From: Pararobbsia silviterrae | GTDB lineage: Bacteria > Pseudomonadota > Gammaproteobacteria > Burkholderiales > Burkholderiaceae | Assembly: GCF_003628125.1 (NCBI RefSeq) | Contig: NZ_RBZU01000004.1 | Location: forward strand, 372,001-436,000 | Direction of reading: 5' to 3' | DNA length: 64,000 nt | In this document: piece by piece, positions 44,957 through 54,230 of the stretch | How positions within the stretch are numbered: the first letter of the stretch is position 1 | How the letters are laid out: each line of letters starts with the position of its first letter | Translations under genes and position numbers: made by a program | Notes under the pieces: generated by a model | What the model was told of the DNA's origin: nothing | Seen by the model: the letters and a program-made list of their open reading frames with translations, nothing else | Databases searched by the model: none

Positions 44957-46306
44957 ATGACAGTCACAGTGACCTATCCGGGTGTCTACGTGGAAGAGGA
45001 CAGCTCGACATCTTTGTCGGTCATCTCCAGTCCGACTGCAGTGCCGATATTCATCGCGGTCGACATGTACGATGACCAGGGACATTTGTTTCCTTCTTAC
45101 GAGTGCATCCGGATTAACAATTATTTGGAGTTTGTCAATCTATCGATCATTCATTGGACGAACGTATCGGTTTCGATCCTATCAGGTGATGGTTCGTCAG
45201 GTGATCCGTACACCGTTTCTATTTCATATGTGCCGGTGAATGGAACGCACTGCTTTCTCCAACTGAGAAATTACTTCGCAAACGGGGGGGGATATTGCTA
45301 CGTGCTTCCCGTTTCCGGGGACGATCTCGCCGAACCCGAAATTGCAGGTTCAAGACTCGTGTCCGAGATTCAGAAATATTCTGATGTCACGCTGATTTCG
45401 GTAGTTGCCTTAAACACCGAACGCAGCGCGGTTGTCTATCCATTGCTTACGCCGCTTCTTGTTAGTGGAAGTCTCTATTTCATGATTACGGATGCGGACG
45501 AGGAGGGACAACCAACCTCAGCGGCGCCTGCATACTCGGCTGCGTACTATCCGACGATCGAGATACGAGCAGACGGAACGCGTCCCCCCGACACGGCGAT
45601 CACGGTGGTGAGCCGTGACGACAACGGGGACAACACGGTGACCACGTTGGCCGAAATGGGCGGGGACAATGAGGTGGCTTACTGGGACATCAGTAACCAG
45701 ATTGATCGAGATTTTTTGACGCTCAGTTTTCCGATGCCTGCGTCGTCGACGATGGCTGGCGTCTATTGTGCGACCGATCGTCAACGTGGTGTCTGGAGCG
45801 CGCCTGCGAATGTGGCTATCGAAGGCATTCTAGGGATCTCGGCGCCCGTGTCGAATGCGGTAGCGGGTGCGCTCAACGATACCGGCGTCAACGTATTTCG
45901 ATACGTCAATAAACGAGGCTATATCGTTGCCGGCGCGCGCACGGTCGACGGAACGGCGACGAACACCGACCTAAGCTGGCGCTACATCCAGGTGCGCAGA
46001 CTTTTCAATAGCGCAGAGTCCGACATCAAGCGCGCTATGCGAACGCTCGTATTCGAGCCGAACAACGCGCCGACATGGGAAAAAGCGCGTAGCGCCATCG
46101 ACAATTATCTCTATGCGCTTTGGCAAGAGGGCGCACTCGTGGGCGCAAAACATGAGGATGCCTACTTTGTCCAGATCGGCAAAGACGTCACGATGACCGA
46201 TGACGATATCGCCGCGGGGAAAATGATCGCGACAGTGGGGATGGCCGCGGTGCGGCCGGCGGAATTCATCATCCTGCAGTTCACGCAAGACATGATGGGC
46301 AGTTGA
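44957..46306 (+). CDS. eCIS contractile sheath protein 2 (Afp3/Pvc3-like)
   Basis: 449-residue sheath paralogue. Same N-terminal arm (VTYPGVYVEEDSSTS) and C-terminal domain (WRYIQVRRLFNSAESDIKRA, VFEPNNAPTWEK) as sheath 1, with about 100 extra residues in the middle that should project outward. DNA at 45061-45240 is only 43% GC (78 of 180 counted). AGGAG precedes the ATG. Confidence 0.94.
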   Translation: MTVTVTYPGVYVEEDSSTSLSVISSPTAVPIFIAVDMYDDQGHLFPSYECIRINNYLEFVNLSIIHWTNVSVSILSGDGSSGDPYTVSISYVPVNGTHCFLQLRNYFANGGGYCYVLPVSGDDLAEPEIAGSRLVSEIQKYSDVTLISVVALNTERSAVVYPLLTPLLVSGSLYFMITDADEEGQPTSAAPAYSAAYYPTIEIRADGTRPPDTAITVVSRDDNGDNTVTTLAEMGGDNEVAYWDISNQIDRDFLTLSFPMPASSTMAGVYCATDRQRGVWSAPANVAIEGILGISAPVSNAVAGALNDTGVNVFRYVNKRGYIVAGARTVDGTATNTDLSWRYIQVRRLFNSAESDIKRAMRTLVFEPNNAPTWEKARSAIDNYLYALWQEGALVGAKHEDAYFVQIGKDVTMTDDDIAAGKMIATVGMAAVRPAEFIILQFTQDMMGS

Positions 46307-46379
46307 GCGACGAGGCCGCACGCAGCGAACGCGTGATCCGCTTAGAGGGCGAGCGAAACCGCATCGAGGGAACGACGCC

Positions 46380-47600
46380 ATGATGGAGATCCAACAACCC
46401 GATGTCAGTTACAGCGATCGCACGGTCGCGGGTGCGTATGATCCCGAGCCGACCGCGGTGCCGCTGTTCATCGGCTACACGGAGAAGGGCGCGACTTATG
46501 TGCCGATCGCCGTTAACAGCTATGACGACTACACGACGGCCTTCGGTGGCAACTCGACCTCCGACTCGGTCCTGAGCTACGCGGTCCAGCACTATTTCGA
46601 CAACGGCGGCCAAGGCGGATTCGTCCTTTCGCTGGGCGACTACAGCGTGCTGGCCACGATCACGCCGAGTGATCTGATCACTGCGTTCTCGGATGTCCGA
46701 ATTCGTCAGGCTGTTCAACAAGAACTGACGATTACCCTGGCGGCCATTCCGGACACCGTGTTGCTCGCGGACACCGACACCGCAAATTGGGCCCAGGCCT
46801 GGAATGCCTTGCTGGAGATTTGCCGGTCGCGCGACGGGGTCTTCGGTTTGTTCGATTGTCCCGATGCGCCCACGAACGCAACGACGTGCTTGGAGAGCTT
46901 CCTCGCGTTGACGCCCGATCACCCGGAATGGGGCGCTGCCTACTGGCCACGCCTCGTGTCGAACTATCGGGATGCGAATCAAACACCGATTGTTCTGCCG
47001 CCATCCGCGGCGATCGCCGGCGCCATGACGACGACCGATCGCCAATACGGCACCTGGCGCGCGCCCGCCAATGTACCGCTTGCGAATGTCATCAAGCCGA
47101 CTCAGTCGTGGCTCGCGTCGGACGGCTTGTTTCAGCAGAACGGTGCGTCGCTCAATCTCATTCGCAGCTTTGTGGGCCGAGGTATCCGGATTTGGGGCTG
47201 CCGCACGTTGATCGCCGATACGGCGTCACCGTGGGTCTATGTTCAGGTCAGACGTCTCGTCGCGTATGTGGAAACGCAAGTCAGCGAGATCGGTCAGCAT
47301 TTCGTGTTCGAACCGAACAACGCGCTGACGTGGATCCGATTCCGCGGGCTTGTCCATATTTTTCTGCGTGAACTCTGGATGGACGGCGGCCTATACGGGG
47401 CGGAAGAAACCGACGCGTTTTACGTCCAGATCGGTCTCGATGAAAGCATGACGCAGGACGATATCGATCAAGGCCGGATGATCATGAAAATCGGCCTCGC
47501 GGTCGCCTATCCGGCGGAATTCATCGACGTGAGCGTGACGTTCAACGCGGGCGTGTCCGTGATGCCGACCGACGCCGGCGTGGACGAGGAGTGGACCTGA
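46380..47600 (+). CDS. eCIS contractile sheath protein 3 (Afp4/Pvc4-like)
   Basis: 406-residue third sheath protein, more divergent: arm MEIQQPDVSYSDRTVAG, then VPLFIGYTEKGATYVPI and C-terminal VFEPNNALTWIRFRG and FYVQIGLDESMTQDDIDQG. In Afp/PVC this paralogue contacts the baseplate end. ATG at 46380 with GAGGG upstream; a second ATG follows directly. The stop overlaps the next start (TGATG). Confidence 0.92.
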   Translation: MMEIQQPDVSYSDRTVAGAYDPEPTAVPLFIGYTEKGATYVPIAVNSYDDYTTAFGGNSTSDSVLSYAVQHYFDNGGQGGFVLSLGDYSVLATITPSDLITAFSDVRIRQAVQQELTITLAAIPDTVLLADTDTANWAQAWNALLEICRSRDGVFGLFDCPDAPTNATTCLESFLALTPDHPEWGAAYWPRLVSNYRDANQTPIVLPPSAAIAGAMTTTDRQYGTWRAPANVPLANVIKPTQSWLASDGLFQQNGASLNLIRSFVGRGIRIWGCRTLIADTASPWVYVQVRRLVAYVETQVSEIGQHFVFEPNNALTWIRFRGLVHIFLRELWMDGGLYGAEETDAFYVQIGLDESMTQDDIDQGRMIMKIGLAVAYPAEFIDVSVTFNAGVSVMPTDAGVDEEWT

Positions 47601-48070
47601 TGGACAACCTCTCTCTATACGAACCTTCGGTCTCGCACCGCTTCGCGGCGACGTTCTGGTTCGGACGGATCCCCGCGATGGACGTCTTCGACGTGTGCTT
47701 TCAGCGCATTCGCGGACTCAGCCGCGACCGGGACGTCACCGCGTATTCGGAGGGTGGCGAGAATCAACGCAACACGTATTTCGCCAACAAATTACGTCAT
47801 GGATCGCTGGTCCTCGAACGCGGCGTGATGGTCGCGACACCGCTGACGCTGATGTTCAATCGTCAACTCAACGGCGGCAGGGTCGTCTACTTCAATGCCG
47901 TGATTTCGGTGATCGACGCGGTGCATGCGCCCACGACGAACTGGATTGTGACCAAGGCGATTCCGGTCCGCTGGCAATTCGGCGATCTCGATGCGGCCAG
48001 CAACCAGATCCTGATCAACACGCTTGAACTTCGGTATCAGGACATGACGTTGCTGGGAGTGCGGCTATGA
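47600..48070 (+). CDS. eCIS inner tube protein 2 (Afp5/Pvc5-like)
   Basis: 156-residue tube paralogue of the gp19-like family: SHRFAATFWFGRIPAMDVFD, FQRIRGLSRDRDVTAY, LINTLELRYQDMTLLGV. It is expected to form the tube layer that joins the spike hub. Coupled to sheath 3 by TGATG and to the mini-gene by ATGA. Confidence 0.9.
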   Translation: MDNLSLYEPSVSHRFAATFWFGRIPAMDVFDVCFQRIRGLSRDRDVTAYSEGGENQRNTYFANKLRHGSLVLERGVMVATPLTLMFNRQLNGGRVVYFNAVISVIDAVHAPTTNWIVTKAIPVRWQFGDLDAASNQILINTLELRYQDMTLLGVRL

Positions 48071-48237
48071 CGATCGAAATCCACGAACTCGTGATTCGAG
48101 CGCATGTCGTTGCCGAATCGCCCGAGCTCCGCGCGCGGGAACCGCTTGAACGGGAAGTGGACGTGAGAACCGTCGAGACGATTGCGCGGCGTGTCCTTGA
48201 ACTGCTCGAAGAACGGCGTAGGGGATGGGAACTATGA
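48067..48237 (+). CDS. eCIS small protein, DUF5908 (Afp6/Pvc6-like)
   Basis: 56-residue protein (MTIEIHELVIRAHVV start, then an Arg/Glu-rich helix RTVETIARRVLELLEERR). The N-terminal motif and position match the DUF5908 family found at this place in Afp/PVC clusters. The start overlaps the tube-2 stop and the stop overlaps the LysM-protein start, both as ATGA. Its role in assembly is unknown. Confidence 0.82.
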   Translation: MTIEIHELVIRAHVVAESPELRAREPLEREVDVRTVETIARRVLELLEERRRGWEL

Positions 48238-48926
48238 GCATCACATTGCGACAGCCCGCGAAGCTCACGATCGTTGCGTACAGCGATCGCAATCGAGTGC
48301 ATCGCGTGGACCGGATGTCCGTCAGATACAACCCGGACTCCGTGAATCTGGGCTACCGGACCGAGTACGCGGCGGAGAACTTCATCAACACGTCCGAGGA
48401 AACGAACCGCTATGTTCGAACGCGGCCGGGCGGATTGTCGATCGAGCTTCTGTTCGACGCGACGATGCCGGGCAACTGGGGATCGATCGATCGCCAGATC
48501 GCACGCCTCAAGACCGTTTGTTACGACGTGCATGCGGCAAGTCAAGAGCCCCGCTATTTGAACATCTACTGGGGCAGGATGAGCTGGAACAATCATGGGT
48601 ACTTCCCGGGACGCATTACGGGAATGTCGGTTCGCTACACGCTCTTTGAACGCGACGCGGAACCGATCCGCGCCACGGTGCTACTTGAATTGATGGCGGA
48701 CGATAGCTCCTTGCTCCAGGGCGCGAAGGGGCAGCTCGAGTCGCCGAACCGCGTCGTGATCGACATGCCGGATGCGACGTCGTTGGCGGCCGTGGCCGCT
48801 CAGACATCGGCATTTCTCGCGGGATATGTGACCTACCTGGCGATTGCGGCCGATAACGACCTCGATTCGCCCGACGCCACGTCGCCAGGCGACAGTGTGC
48901 AGGTTTCAACGAACACGGAAGCCTGA
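48234..48926 (+). CDS. eCIS tube-hub adaptor with LysM-like C-terminus (Afp7/Pvc7-like)
   Basis: 230-residue protein. The N-terminal part (RPGGLSIELLFDATMPGN, RYLNIYWGRMSWN) matches CIS tube/hub adaptor proteins, and the last 50 residues (TSLAAVAAQ, then SPGDSVQV) look like a degenerate LysM domain. In related systems it links the tube to the spike. ATGA overlap with the mini-gene fixes the start. Confidence 0.88.
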   Translation: MSITLRQPAKLTIVAYSDRNRVHRVDRMSVRYNPDSVNLGYRTEYAAENFINTSEETNRYVRTRPGGLSIELLFDATMPGNWGSIDRQIARLKTVCYDVHAASQEPRYLNIYWGRMSWNNHGYFPGRITGMSVRYTLFERDAEPIRATVLLELMADDSSLLQGAKGQLESPNRVVIDMPDATSLAAVAAQTSAFLAGYVTYLAIAADNDLDSPDATSPGDSVQVSTNTEA

Positions 48927-48931
48927 GTCTC

Positions 48932-50545
48932 ATGAACCCGATCCCGACCATCACGTTAATGACAGGCGAGGCGCGACGTCCGTTGAGCGCGCTCAAGGTC
49001 GAATTCGTCGAGACCGTGCATCAGGTCAACGCGATTCCTGTCGCAAGCGTGACGTTGTCGGTCGAAGGCAATGCGCTTGATGATCTGACGCGTCACGTCG
49101 AGGATATCGCGCAGTGCCGGCCGGGTCAGAACGCCTCGATCTATCTGAGGCAATCAAAGGCACAATCGACGCTGATTTTCCAGGGCATCGTCGTCGATCA
49201 GCAGCTCAAGCTCTCGCGTTCGAGACCGGTCTTGACGCTGCAACTGCGCCATGAATTGCAGAAACTTCAGAACACGCATCGTTCGCAAGTGTTTGATCGG
49301 ACGACCGATGCGCTCATCGTCGCGAACTTGCTCACGATGCAGACGATTCCGGTGCTTGCGATGTCGGGACTCGATCTCGTGCACGACCAGATGCTCCAGT
49401 TTCGCTGCTCGGACTGGCATTTCCTGCGGTGCCGTCTGAATGCAAACGGTGTGTGGCTGTTTCCGACGCCGCGGGGTGTCCGGATCGAGACACCGAACGT
49501 GACGGTTCCGCGCGGTCCCGAGTTGCGTCAGCGTGTAACGTCCTCCGACATCGGCGTGCGGATCGAAGAAGGGCAATGGCGGTTCAACGTGCTGTCGCAA
49601 CCGTCATCGCTGACTGCGGGGAGCTGGGATGAACGCACACAGGTGTTTGATAGTCAGCGGGGCATGTCCGTGCCGCTGGGCACGGGGGCCTTCGATTGCT
49701 CGACGAGCGGTGAGCTCAATCGCACGCAGTGGGCATTCAATTTCAGCAGTTCGTTGGGCGTCGAGGGCACGCGTTCACTCGCGAAGAGCCTGTTGATGAA
49801 TCTTCAATCGACACGCGCCTGCGGCTCGTTCCTGACGGAAGGGTCGACGCGGTTCGACCTTGGAGAAACCGCGCGGGTCGCCGGCTTCGGTACGCAGTTC
49901 GATGGCATGGGCATCGTGACGGGGATCACGCAACGCGTCTCCGACGCGGACGGATGGCGCACGATGCTTACGCTCGGATCCGACGACGTCGTCAAGGACA
50001 TGAGTTCCGTATCTCGAGCGCCTGGACTGCATATCGGCGTCGTGCGCGAATTCGATGTGGATCCGACCGGCATGAAGCGGCTCAGGGTCAAGCTCCCTGT
50101 ACTGGGCGACGATTGTCCTGCGATCTGGGCGCGTATCGCGCCGCCGTATGCGAGCGCGTTGAGCGGGTTTTGCTTCTATCCCGAGGTCGGGGACGAGGTC
50201 GTCGTGTGTTTCTTCGACGATGACCCGAGTTGTCCCGTGATTCTCGGTGCGATGCACAGTCCGCGAAATCCGGCGCCGATCGATCCCAGCGTGACTAACG
50301 CGATCAAGGCGCTGGTCGTCACGCAAGGCGCGCAGAAGTTCGAGTTGCGATTCGACAGTCAGCCTCCGCAAGTGTCGCTCGAATCGCCGGACGACAGCGT
50401 GACGTTGCAAAACGGCGTGAATATCGCAAGCAAGCAAGACTGCAAGATCGATGCGCCACGCGTGACCGTCGACGCAGACCAGGTCGATGCGACCGGCCGT
50501 ACGTCGGTCACGATACGCGGCGCTCGCATCGATCTAGAAAACTGA
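48932..50545 (+). CDS. eCIS spike protein, VgrG/gp27-gp5-like (Afp8/Pvc8-like)
   Basis: 537-residue trimeric spike. The first 350 residues form the hub (gp27-like barrels), followed by a gp5-like OB fold (IGVVREFDVDPTGMKRLRVKLP, FYPEVGDEVVVCFF) and a C-terminal beta-helix-like stretch with SPDDSVTLQ, CKIDAPRVTVDA and VTIRGARIDLE. It carries the PAAR tip. The gene starts six bases after the preceding stop. Confidence 0.94.
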   Translation: MNPIPTITLMTGEARRPLSALKVEFVETVHQVNAIPVASVTLSVEGNALDDLTRHVEDIAQCRPGQNASIYLRQSKAQSTLIFQGIVVDQQLKLSRSRPVLTLQLRHELQKLQNTHRSQVFDRTTDALIVANLLTMQTIPVLAMSGLDLVHDQMLQFRCSDWHFLRCRLNANGVWLFPTPRGVRIETPNVTVPRGPELRQRVTSSDIGVRIEEGQWRFNVLSQPSSLTAGSWDERTQVFDSQRGMSVPLGTGAFDCSTSGELNRTQWAFNFSSSLGVEGTRSLAKSLLMNLQSTRACGSFLTEGSTRFDLGETARVAGFGTQFDGMGIVTGITQRVSDADGWRTMLTLGSDDVVKDMSSVSRAPGLHIGVVREFDVDPTGMKRLRVKLPVLGDDCPAIWARIAPPYASALSGFCFYPEVGDEVVVCFFDDDPSCPVILGAMHSPRNPAPIDPSVTNAIKALVVTQGAQKFELRFDSQPPQVSLESPDDSVTLQNGVNIASKQDCKIDAPRVTVDADQVDATGRTSVTIRGARIDLEN

Positions 50546-50583
50546 CGGATCACGCGATCCGTCTTGAAGGGACGTGTATCGAC

Positions 50584-51003
50584 ATGAACGACGACCTGCT
50601 GACACGCGTGTTTGGCCGCGGTTGGGCATTTCCACCGGCGTTTTCGCTCGACGTGGGCGTGGACATGGCCGAGGGCGCGGAGGACGTGCGCGAGAGTTTG
50701 CGCATCCTCTTTAGTACCGAGCCCGGCGAACGGATCATGCGCGAGGACTACGGATGCGCGCTTTACGACGTGATGTTCGCGAGCATCAATAGCGAACTCA
50801 TGAGCGATATCGAAACGCGAATCGTCGACGCCGTGCTGCTTTACGAACCGCGGGCGAGTCTGAGGGCGATCCGCGTCGAACAGATCGGGAGCACGAGCCG
50901 GGTCGCGGTCGAAGTGTTGTACTGCCTGCGCGGCCATGCGATCGAGCGCAGAGTGGCGGGCGTCGTTGATGTACATACCGCTGATCGAGGAAGGATCGTA
51001 TGA
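50584..51003 (+). CDS. eCIS baseplate protein, gp25/GPW family (Afp9/Pvc9-like)
   Basis: 139-residue gp25-like lysozyme-fold baseplate protein that nucleates the sheath: GWAFPPAFSL, AEGAEDVRESLRILFSTEPGERIMREDYG, then NSELMSDIETRI. The ERIMREDYG loop is the family hallmark. Overlaps the PAAR-like gene by ATGA. Confidence 0.94.
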   Translation: MNDDLLTRVFGRGWAFPPAFSLDVGVDMAEGAEDVRESLRILFSTEPGERIMREDYGCALYDVMFASINSELMSDIETRIVDAVLLYEPRASLRAIRVEQIGSTSRVAVEVLYCLRGHAIERRVAGVVDVHTADRGRIV

Positions 51004-51416
51004 ATTCGCTCATCGTGTGCGACGGTGACGCCGTGAATTTCGAAGCGATGTTCGGCCATCGTCTCGTCGTCTTGACCGCCCCTGCCTTGATCAAGGCGAG
51101 CGGCGTGGCAAGCGTATCGAAGCGCCGGATGTGCGTGCTCGGCGACGAAAAGCGGGATCGATGGCCCGCACGGTATTTCGTGACCGGCTATACACCGGGA
51201 CAAGGCATGGTCAGCATCGACATGCTCGACGCGAGCCAGTTCACGCCGTGCATCGTCGGTCGGCCGCCCTTGATCGTGTGCGGTTTGCCATTCACGGCGC
51301 GATTCACGCCGACCGTTCCGGCGACGCTGATCAGTCCGCCGAATACGCCGGATTCGATGACGCCGAGTATCGGGCGCGGCAACTTTATCGCGCGTCAGCA
51401 CTATGCGCGCGCTTGA
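51000..51416 (+). CDS. eCIS PAAR-like spike tip (Afp10/Pvc10-like)
   Basis: 138-residue protein at the Afp10 position. The middle is unlike classical PAAR (few Pro-Ala-Ala-Arg repeats), but Gly/Pro-rich strands and VVLTAPALIKASG, PLIVCGLPFTA and PTVPATLI fit the tip family of Afp/PVC. It should cap the spike; cargo binding is possible. Coupled to the gp25 gene. Confidence 0.8.
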   Translation: MNSLIVCDGDAVNFEAMFGHRLVVLTAPALIKASGVASVSKRRMCVLGDEKRDRWPARYFVTGYTPGQGMVSIDMLDASQFTPCIVGRPPLIVCGLPFTARFTPTVPATLISPPNTPDSMTPSIGRGNFIARQHYARA

Positions 51417-51446
51417 TGGGACACAAGGAAAGAGGAGACCACGGAC

Positions 51447-54230
51447 ATGCCTGGCCTTGATGAACTAAAGAGCGTGCTCGCGCAACGCGCACCGGACGCG
51501 GTCTTCAGGCTCGACGACCGAAGCGACGCGACCTTGCTTGCGCAACTACAAGCCTATGTTGGACTGATTCCGTTCGATACGAGCGGGAACACATGGGCCG
51601 ATTTCTTTTTCATGTCGGGTTTGACGCCTGATTCGCTTGCACAGGTGTTCGCGAATACCGACGGTGCGGACGGGATGCTGTTGCCGCAGCAGGCCTTTCT
51701 GCTTGCCTTCCTGCAGTTGCTCAAGACGCCGCGCGCGTTGTTGAATGCGCTTCCGCTCGCGCATCGGAACTTGTACTACCGAAGCCTCCTCGGTCTTGAC
51801 GAGCGACCCGCTCAAGCGGATCACGTCGTGCTCGGATTCACGTTGAGTCCGACGGCCCGCGCGTGTTTCCTGGCGGCCGGTACGCTGTTCGACGGCGGCG
51901 ATGCGCAAGACGGCGCGCCCGTGCGGTACGCGCTCGACGACGACGTGCTCGTCAACCCGAGCGCGTGGACGGATTTGCGCTGGGTGCAACCTGATCCGGC
52001 CGACTCAGATCCGACTTCACCGACGATGTATTTGTCGGCGACGCCTTACGAGCAGGGCGCCGTTGCGTGGCCTGCGGCAGGTGTCCGCCTTTTCGATTCG
52101 TCGACCACGCAAACATCGGTGATTTCCGGACGCATGATTGCGTCGGAGTCGCTCGGCATGACGTCGGGCACGCGGCAATTCTCGGTGACGTTCAGCGCAT
52201 CGGTGACCGCGGCGGACGTGACCGTGGCGCAAGTCAGCGCGGGGGACGTATGGCTCGATCTCGCTCTTGATCCGTCCTCGCCGCTATCCGGCACGACTTT
52301 GATTTGGGTCTTGTCGCAAGACGCCCCGGCGATCAGCGCGCCTCAAGGGCTCGACGGCATGACGCTCGACGTGCCAGTGATGCGGCTGGGATCCATCGCC
52401 GGGAAGACCGTGCCGCAGATCACGGCGCTCACCGTGACGGTCAACGACCCCGCCGCATTGCGTTACAGCACCGATAGCGGCGTCAGTCGCCCCGAAAATA
52501 TCAGCTATCCGTTCGGCACGGCACCCGTTGTCGGCAATAGCTTCAATTTGATGCTGCCCGATTGGTGCGGGCGCAGTACGACAATCGATCTGACCGTCAC
52601 GCCGAATTGGATCGGATTGCCGACGGTCGACTTTCCGGCGTGGCATGCGGGCTATGATGCGTCGGTCGCACCGGCGAGCAATGCCGACTTCGTCGTGAGT
52701 CCGCTGCTTGTGTCGTCGGTCGGTGCGTCTGCGCTCGTGCCGCCTGGGGGTACGGGAACGACGACGCAACCCTTGTTTGCCAGTACGACAGGCGCTCCAG
52801 TCGCTGCACCGCTCAAGGTCCGCCTGCCGGCCGAGTTGCCCGTGAGCGATAGCGAACCGTCCGACCCGTGCGATTGGCCGCGATGGGTACGCTTCGAACT
52901 CACAGGGCGCGATTTCGGGTACCAGTACTATCAGACGCACGCGGGTACCGAAACACTCAATCCGCCGTACACGCCGCAAATCAACAGCATGTCGATCGTG
53001 TTCACCGTGACGGCAGCGGGCTTTACGCAATACCAGCTCACCCCGTTCGGTTACATCGACGGCAGTGCGGCGGCGCCGAGCGGCGGCGCGAAATCCTATC
53101 TCTATGTCGGCCTGACGGATGGCACGCCAGGCGAAACGCTATCGCTCTATTGGAAGCTGCAAAGTCCGCAGACGCTGACGATCGAGTGGACCTATTTGAA
53201 TGAAAGCAATGCGTGGATCTCGCTTGAGGACACGCTCGTCGACGGCACGCAAGGACTGCTCGACAGCGGTCTGTGGACGGCGATCCTGCCGCACGATGCG
53301 GCAAACGACGCGCCGTGCATGCCGGCGGGGCGGTTCTGGATCCGAGCGGAAATCGTTCGCAATGCGGTGTCGAACGAGGGTGATATCTGGCTGCAAGACA
53401 TTCTGGCGAATGCCATGACCGCGACGCTCGACGCGCCGGAGACGGTCCCGGCCGACCATTTCCGCAGCCCGCTCGCCGCCGGCACGATCTCGCGCCCCGT
53501 CACGCCGAACGCCGCGCTGGGTTCCGTGACGCAACCCTGGGCATCGACGGGTGGCGCACCCGCGCAGACGCCCATGGCGTTTTTCGCGGAAACGGCGCAG
53601 CGCCTGTCGCATCGCATGCGCGCCTTGACGTGGCGCGACATGGCGAACTTGCTCAATGCGCAGTATCCCGAGGTCTTCGACGCGGCGATCCCGCCGGCCG
53701 ACACCATCACGAAGCTACCCGCGTCGGTCACGCAAAGTCTTGTCGTGATTCCGGTCAATGCGAGGAAGGACAACCAGGACCTTTTGCGGCCCGTGTTCAG
53801 TACATCGCATTTGAACGAGATGGCGGGCTATTTACAGGCCCATGATTCGGCGTGGGCGACGATCGTGCTCAAGAATCCGACGTATCGGGATGTCACCATC
53901 GCGTATGACGTCGAGTTCAATGTGAACCCCGATTATGGCTATCGGCAGCTCAAAGAGCGTCTGACTCTGCGCTACATGCCGTGGATTCTCGATGGACAGC
54001 GCGGTGTGACCGTAGGCAACACGCTCGACTTCTACGGGATCATGGCGTTTATCGAGTCGCAGCCTTTCGTCGTTGAGGTCAACGACATGACACTCGACGG
54101 CGCACGTGTTTCCGTCGAAGCCGACGTGGACCAAGTCTTGATTCTGGCGTGGCCGGATGCCGATACGCGCACGTTCGCGATCGGCGCCGCGAGTACGGCC
54201 GCACGCCTTTCGCCGAGGACACGCGTATGA
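51447..54230 (+). CDS. eCIS baseplate wedge protein 1 (Afp11/Pvc11-like, gpJ/gp6-type)
   Basis: 927-residue baseplate protein. The N-terminus (DDRSDATLLAQLQAYVGLIPFD) and C-terminal baseplate-J-like region (LAQRLSHRMRALTWRDMANLL, VNPDYGYRQLKERLTLRYMPW) match Afp11. A large beta-rich middle (Thr/Ser/Pro-rich) is typical. With the next protein it forms the wedges of the baseplate ring. Its stop overlaps the next start by ATGA. Confidence 0.9.
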   Translation: MPGLDELKSVLAQRAPDAVFRLDDRSDATLLAQLQAYVGLIPFDTSGNTWADFFFMSGLTPDSLAQVFANTDGADGMLLPQQAFLLAFLQLLKTPRALLNALPLAHRNLYYRSLLGLDERPAQADHVVLGFTLSPTARACFLAAGTLFDGGDAQDGAPVRYALDDDVLVNPSAWTDLRWVQPDPADSDPTSPTMYLSATPYEQGAVAWPAAGVRLFDSSTTQTSVISGRMIASESLGMTSGTRQFSVTFSASVTAADVTVAQVSAGDVWLDLALDPSSPLSGTTLIWVLSQDAPAISAPQGLDGMTLDVPVMRLGSIAGKTVPQITALTVTVNDPAALRYSTDSGVSRPENISYPFGTAPVVGNSFNLMLPDWCGRSTTIDLTVTPNWIGLPTVDFPAWHAGYDASVAPASNADFVVSPLLVSSVGASALVPPGGTGTTTQPLFASTTGAPVAAPLKVRLPAELPVSDSEPSDPCDWPRWVRFELTGRDFGYQYYQTHAGTETLNPPYTPQINSMSIVFTVTAAGFTQYQLTPFGYIDGSAAAPSGGAKSYLYVGLTDGTPGETLSLYWKLQSPQTLTIEWTYLNESNAWISLEDTLVDGTQGLLDSGLWTAILPHDAANDAPCMPAGRFWIRAEIVRNAVSNEGDIWLQDILANAMTATLDAPETVPADHFRSPLAAGTISRPVTPNAALGSVTQPWASTGGAPAQTPMAFFAETAQRLSHRMRALTWRDMANLLNAQYPEVFDAAIPPADTITKLPASVTQSLVVIPVNARKDNQDLLRPVFSTSHLNEMAGYLQAHDSAWATIVLKNPTYRDVTIAYDVEFNVNPDYGYRQLKERLTLRYMPWILDGQRGVTVGNTLDFYGIMAFIESQPFVVEVNDMTLDGARVSVEADVDQVLILAWPDADTRTFAIGAASTAARLSPRTRV

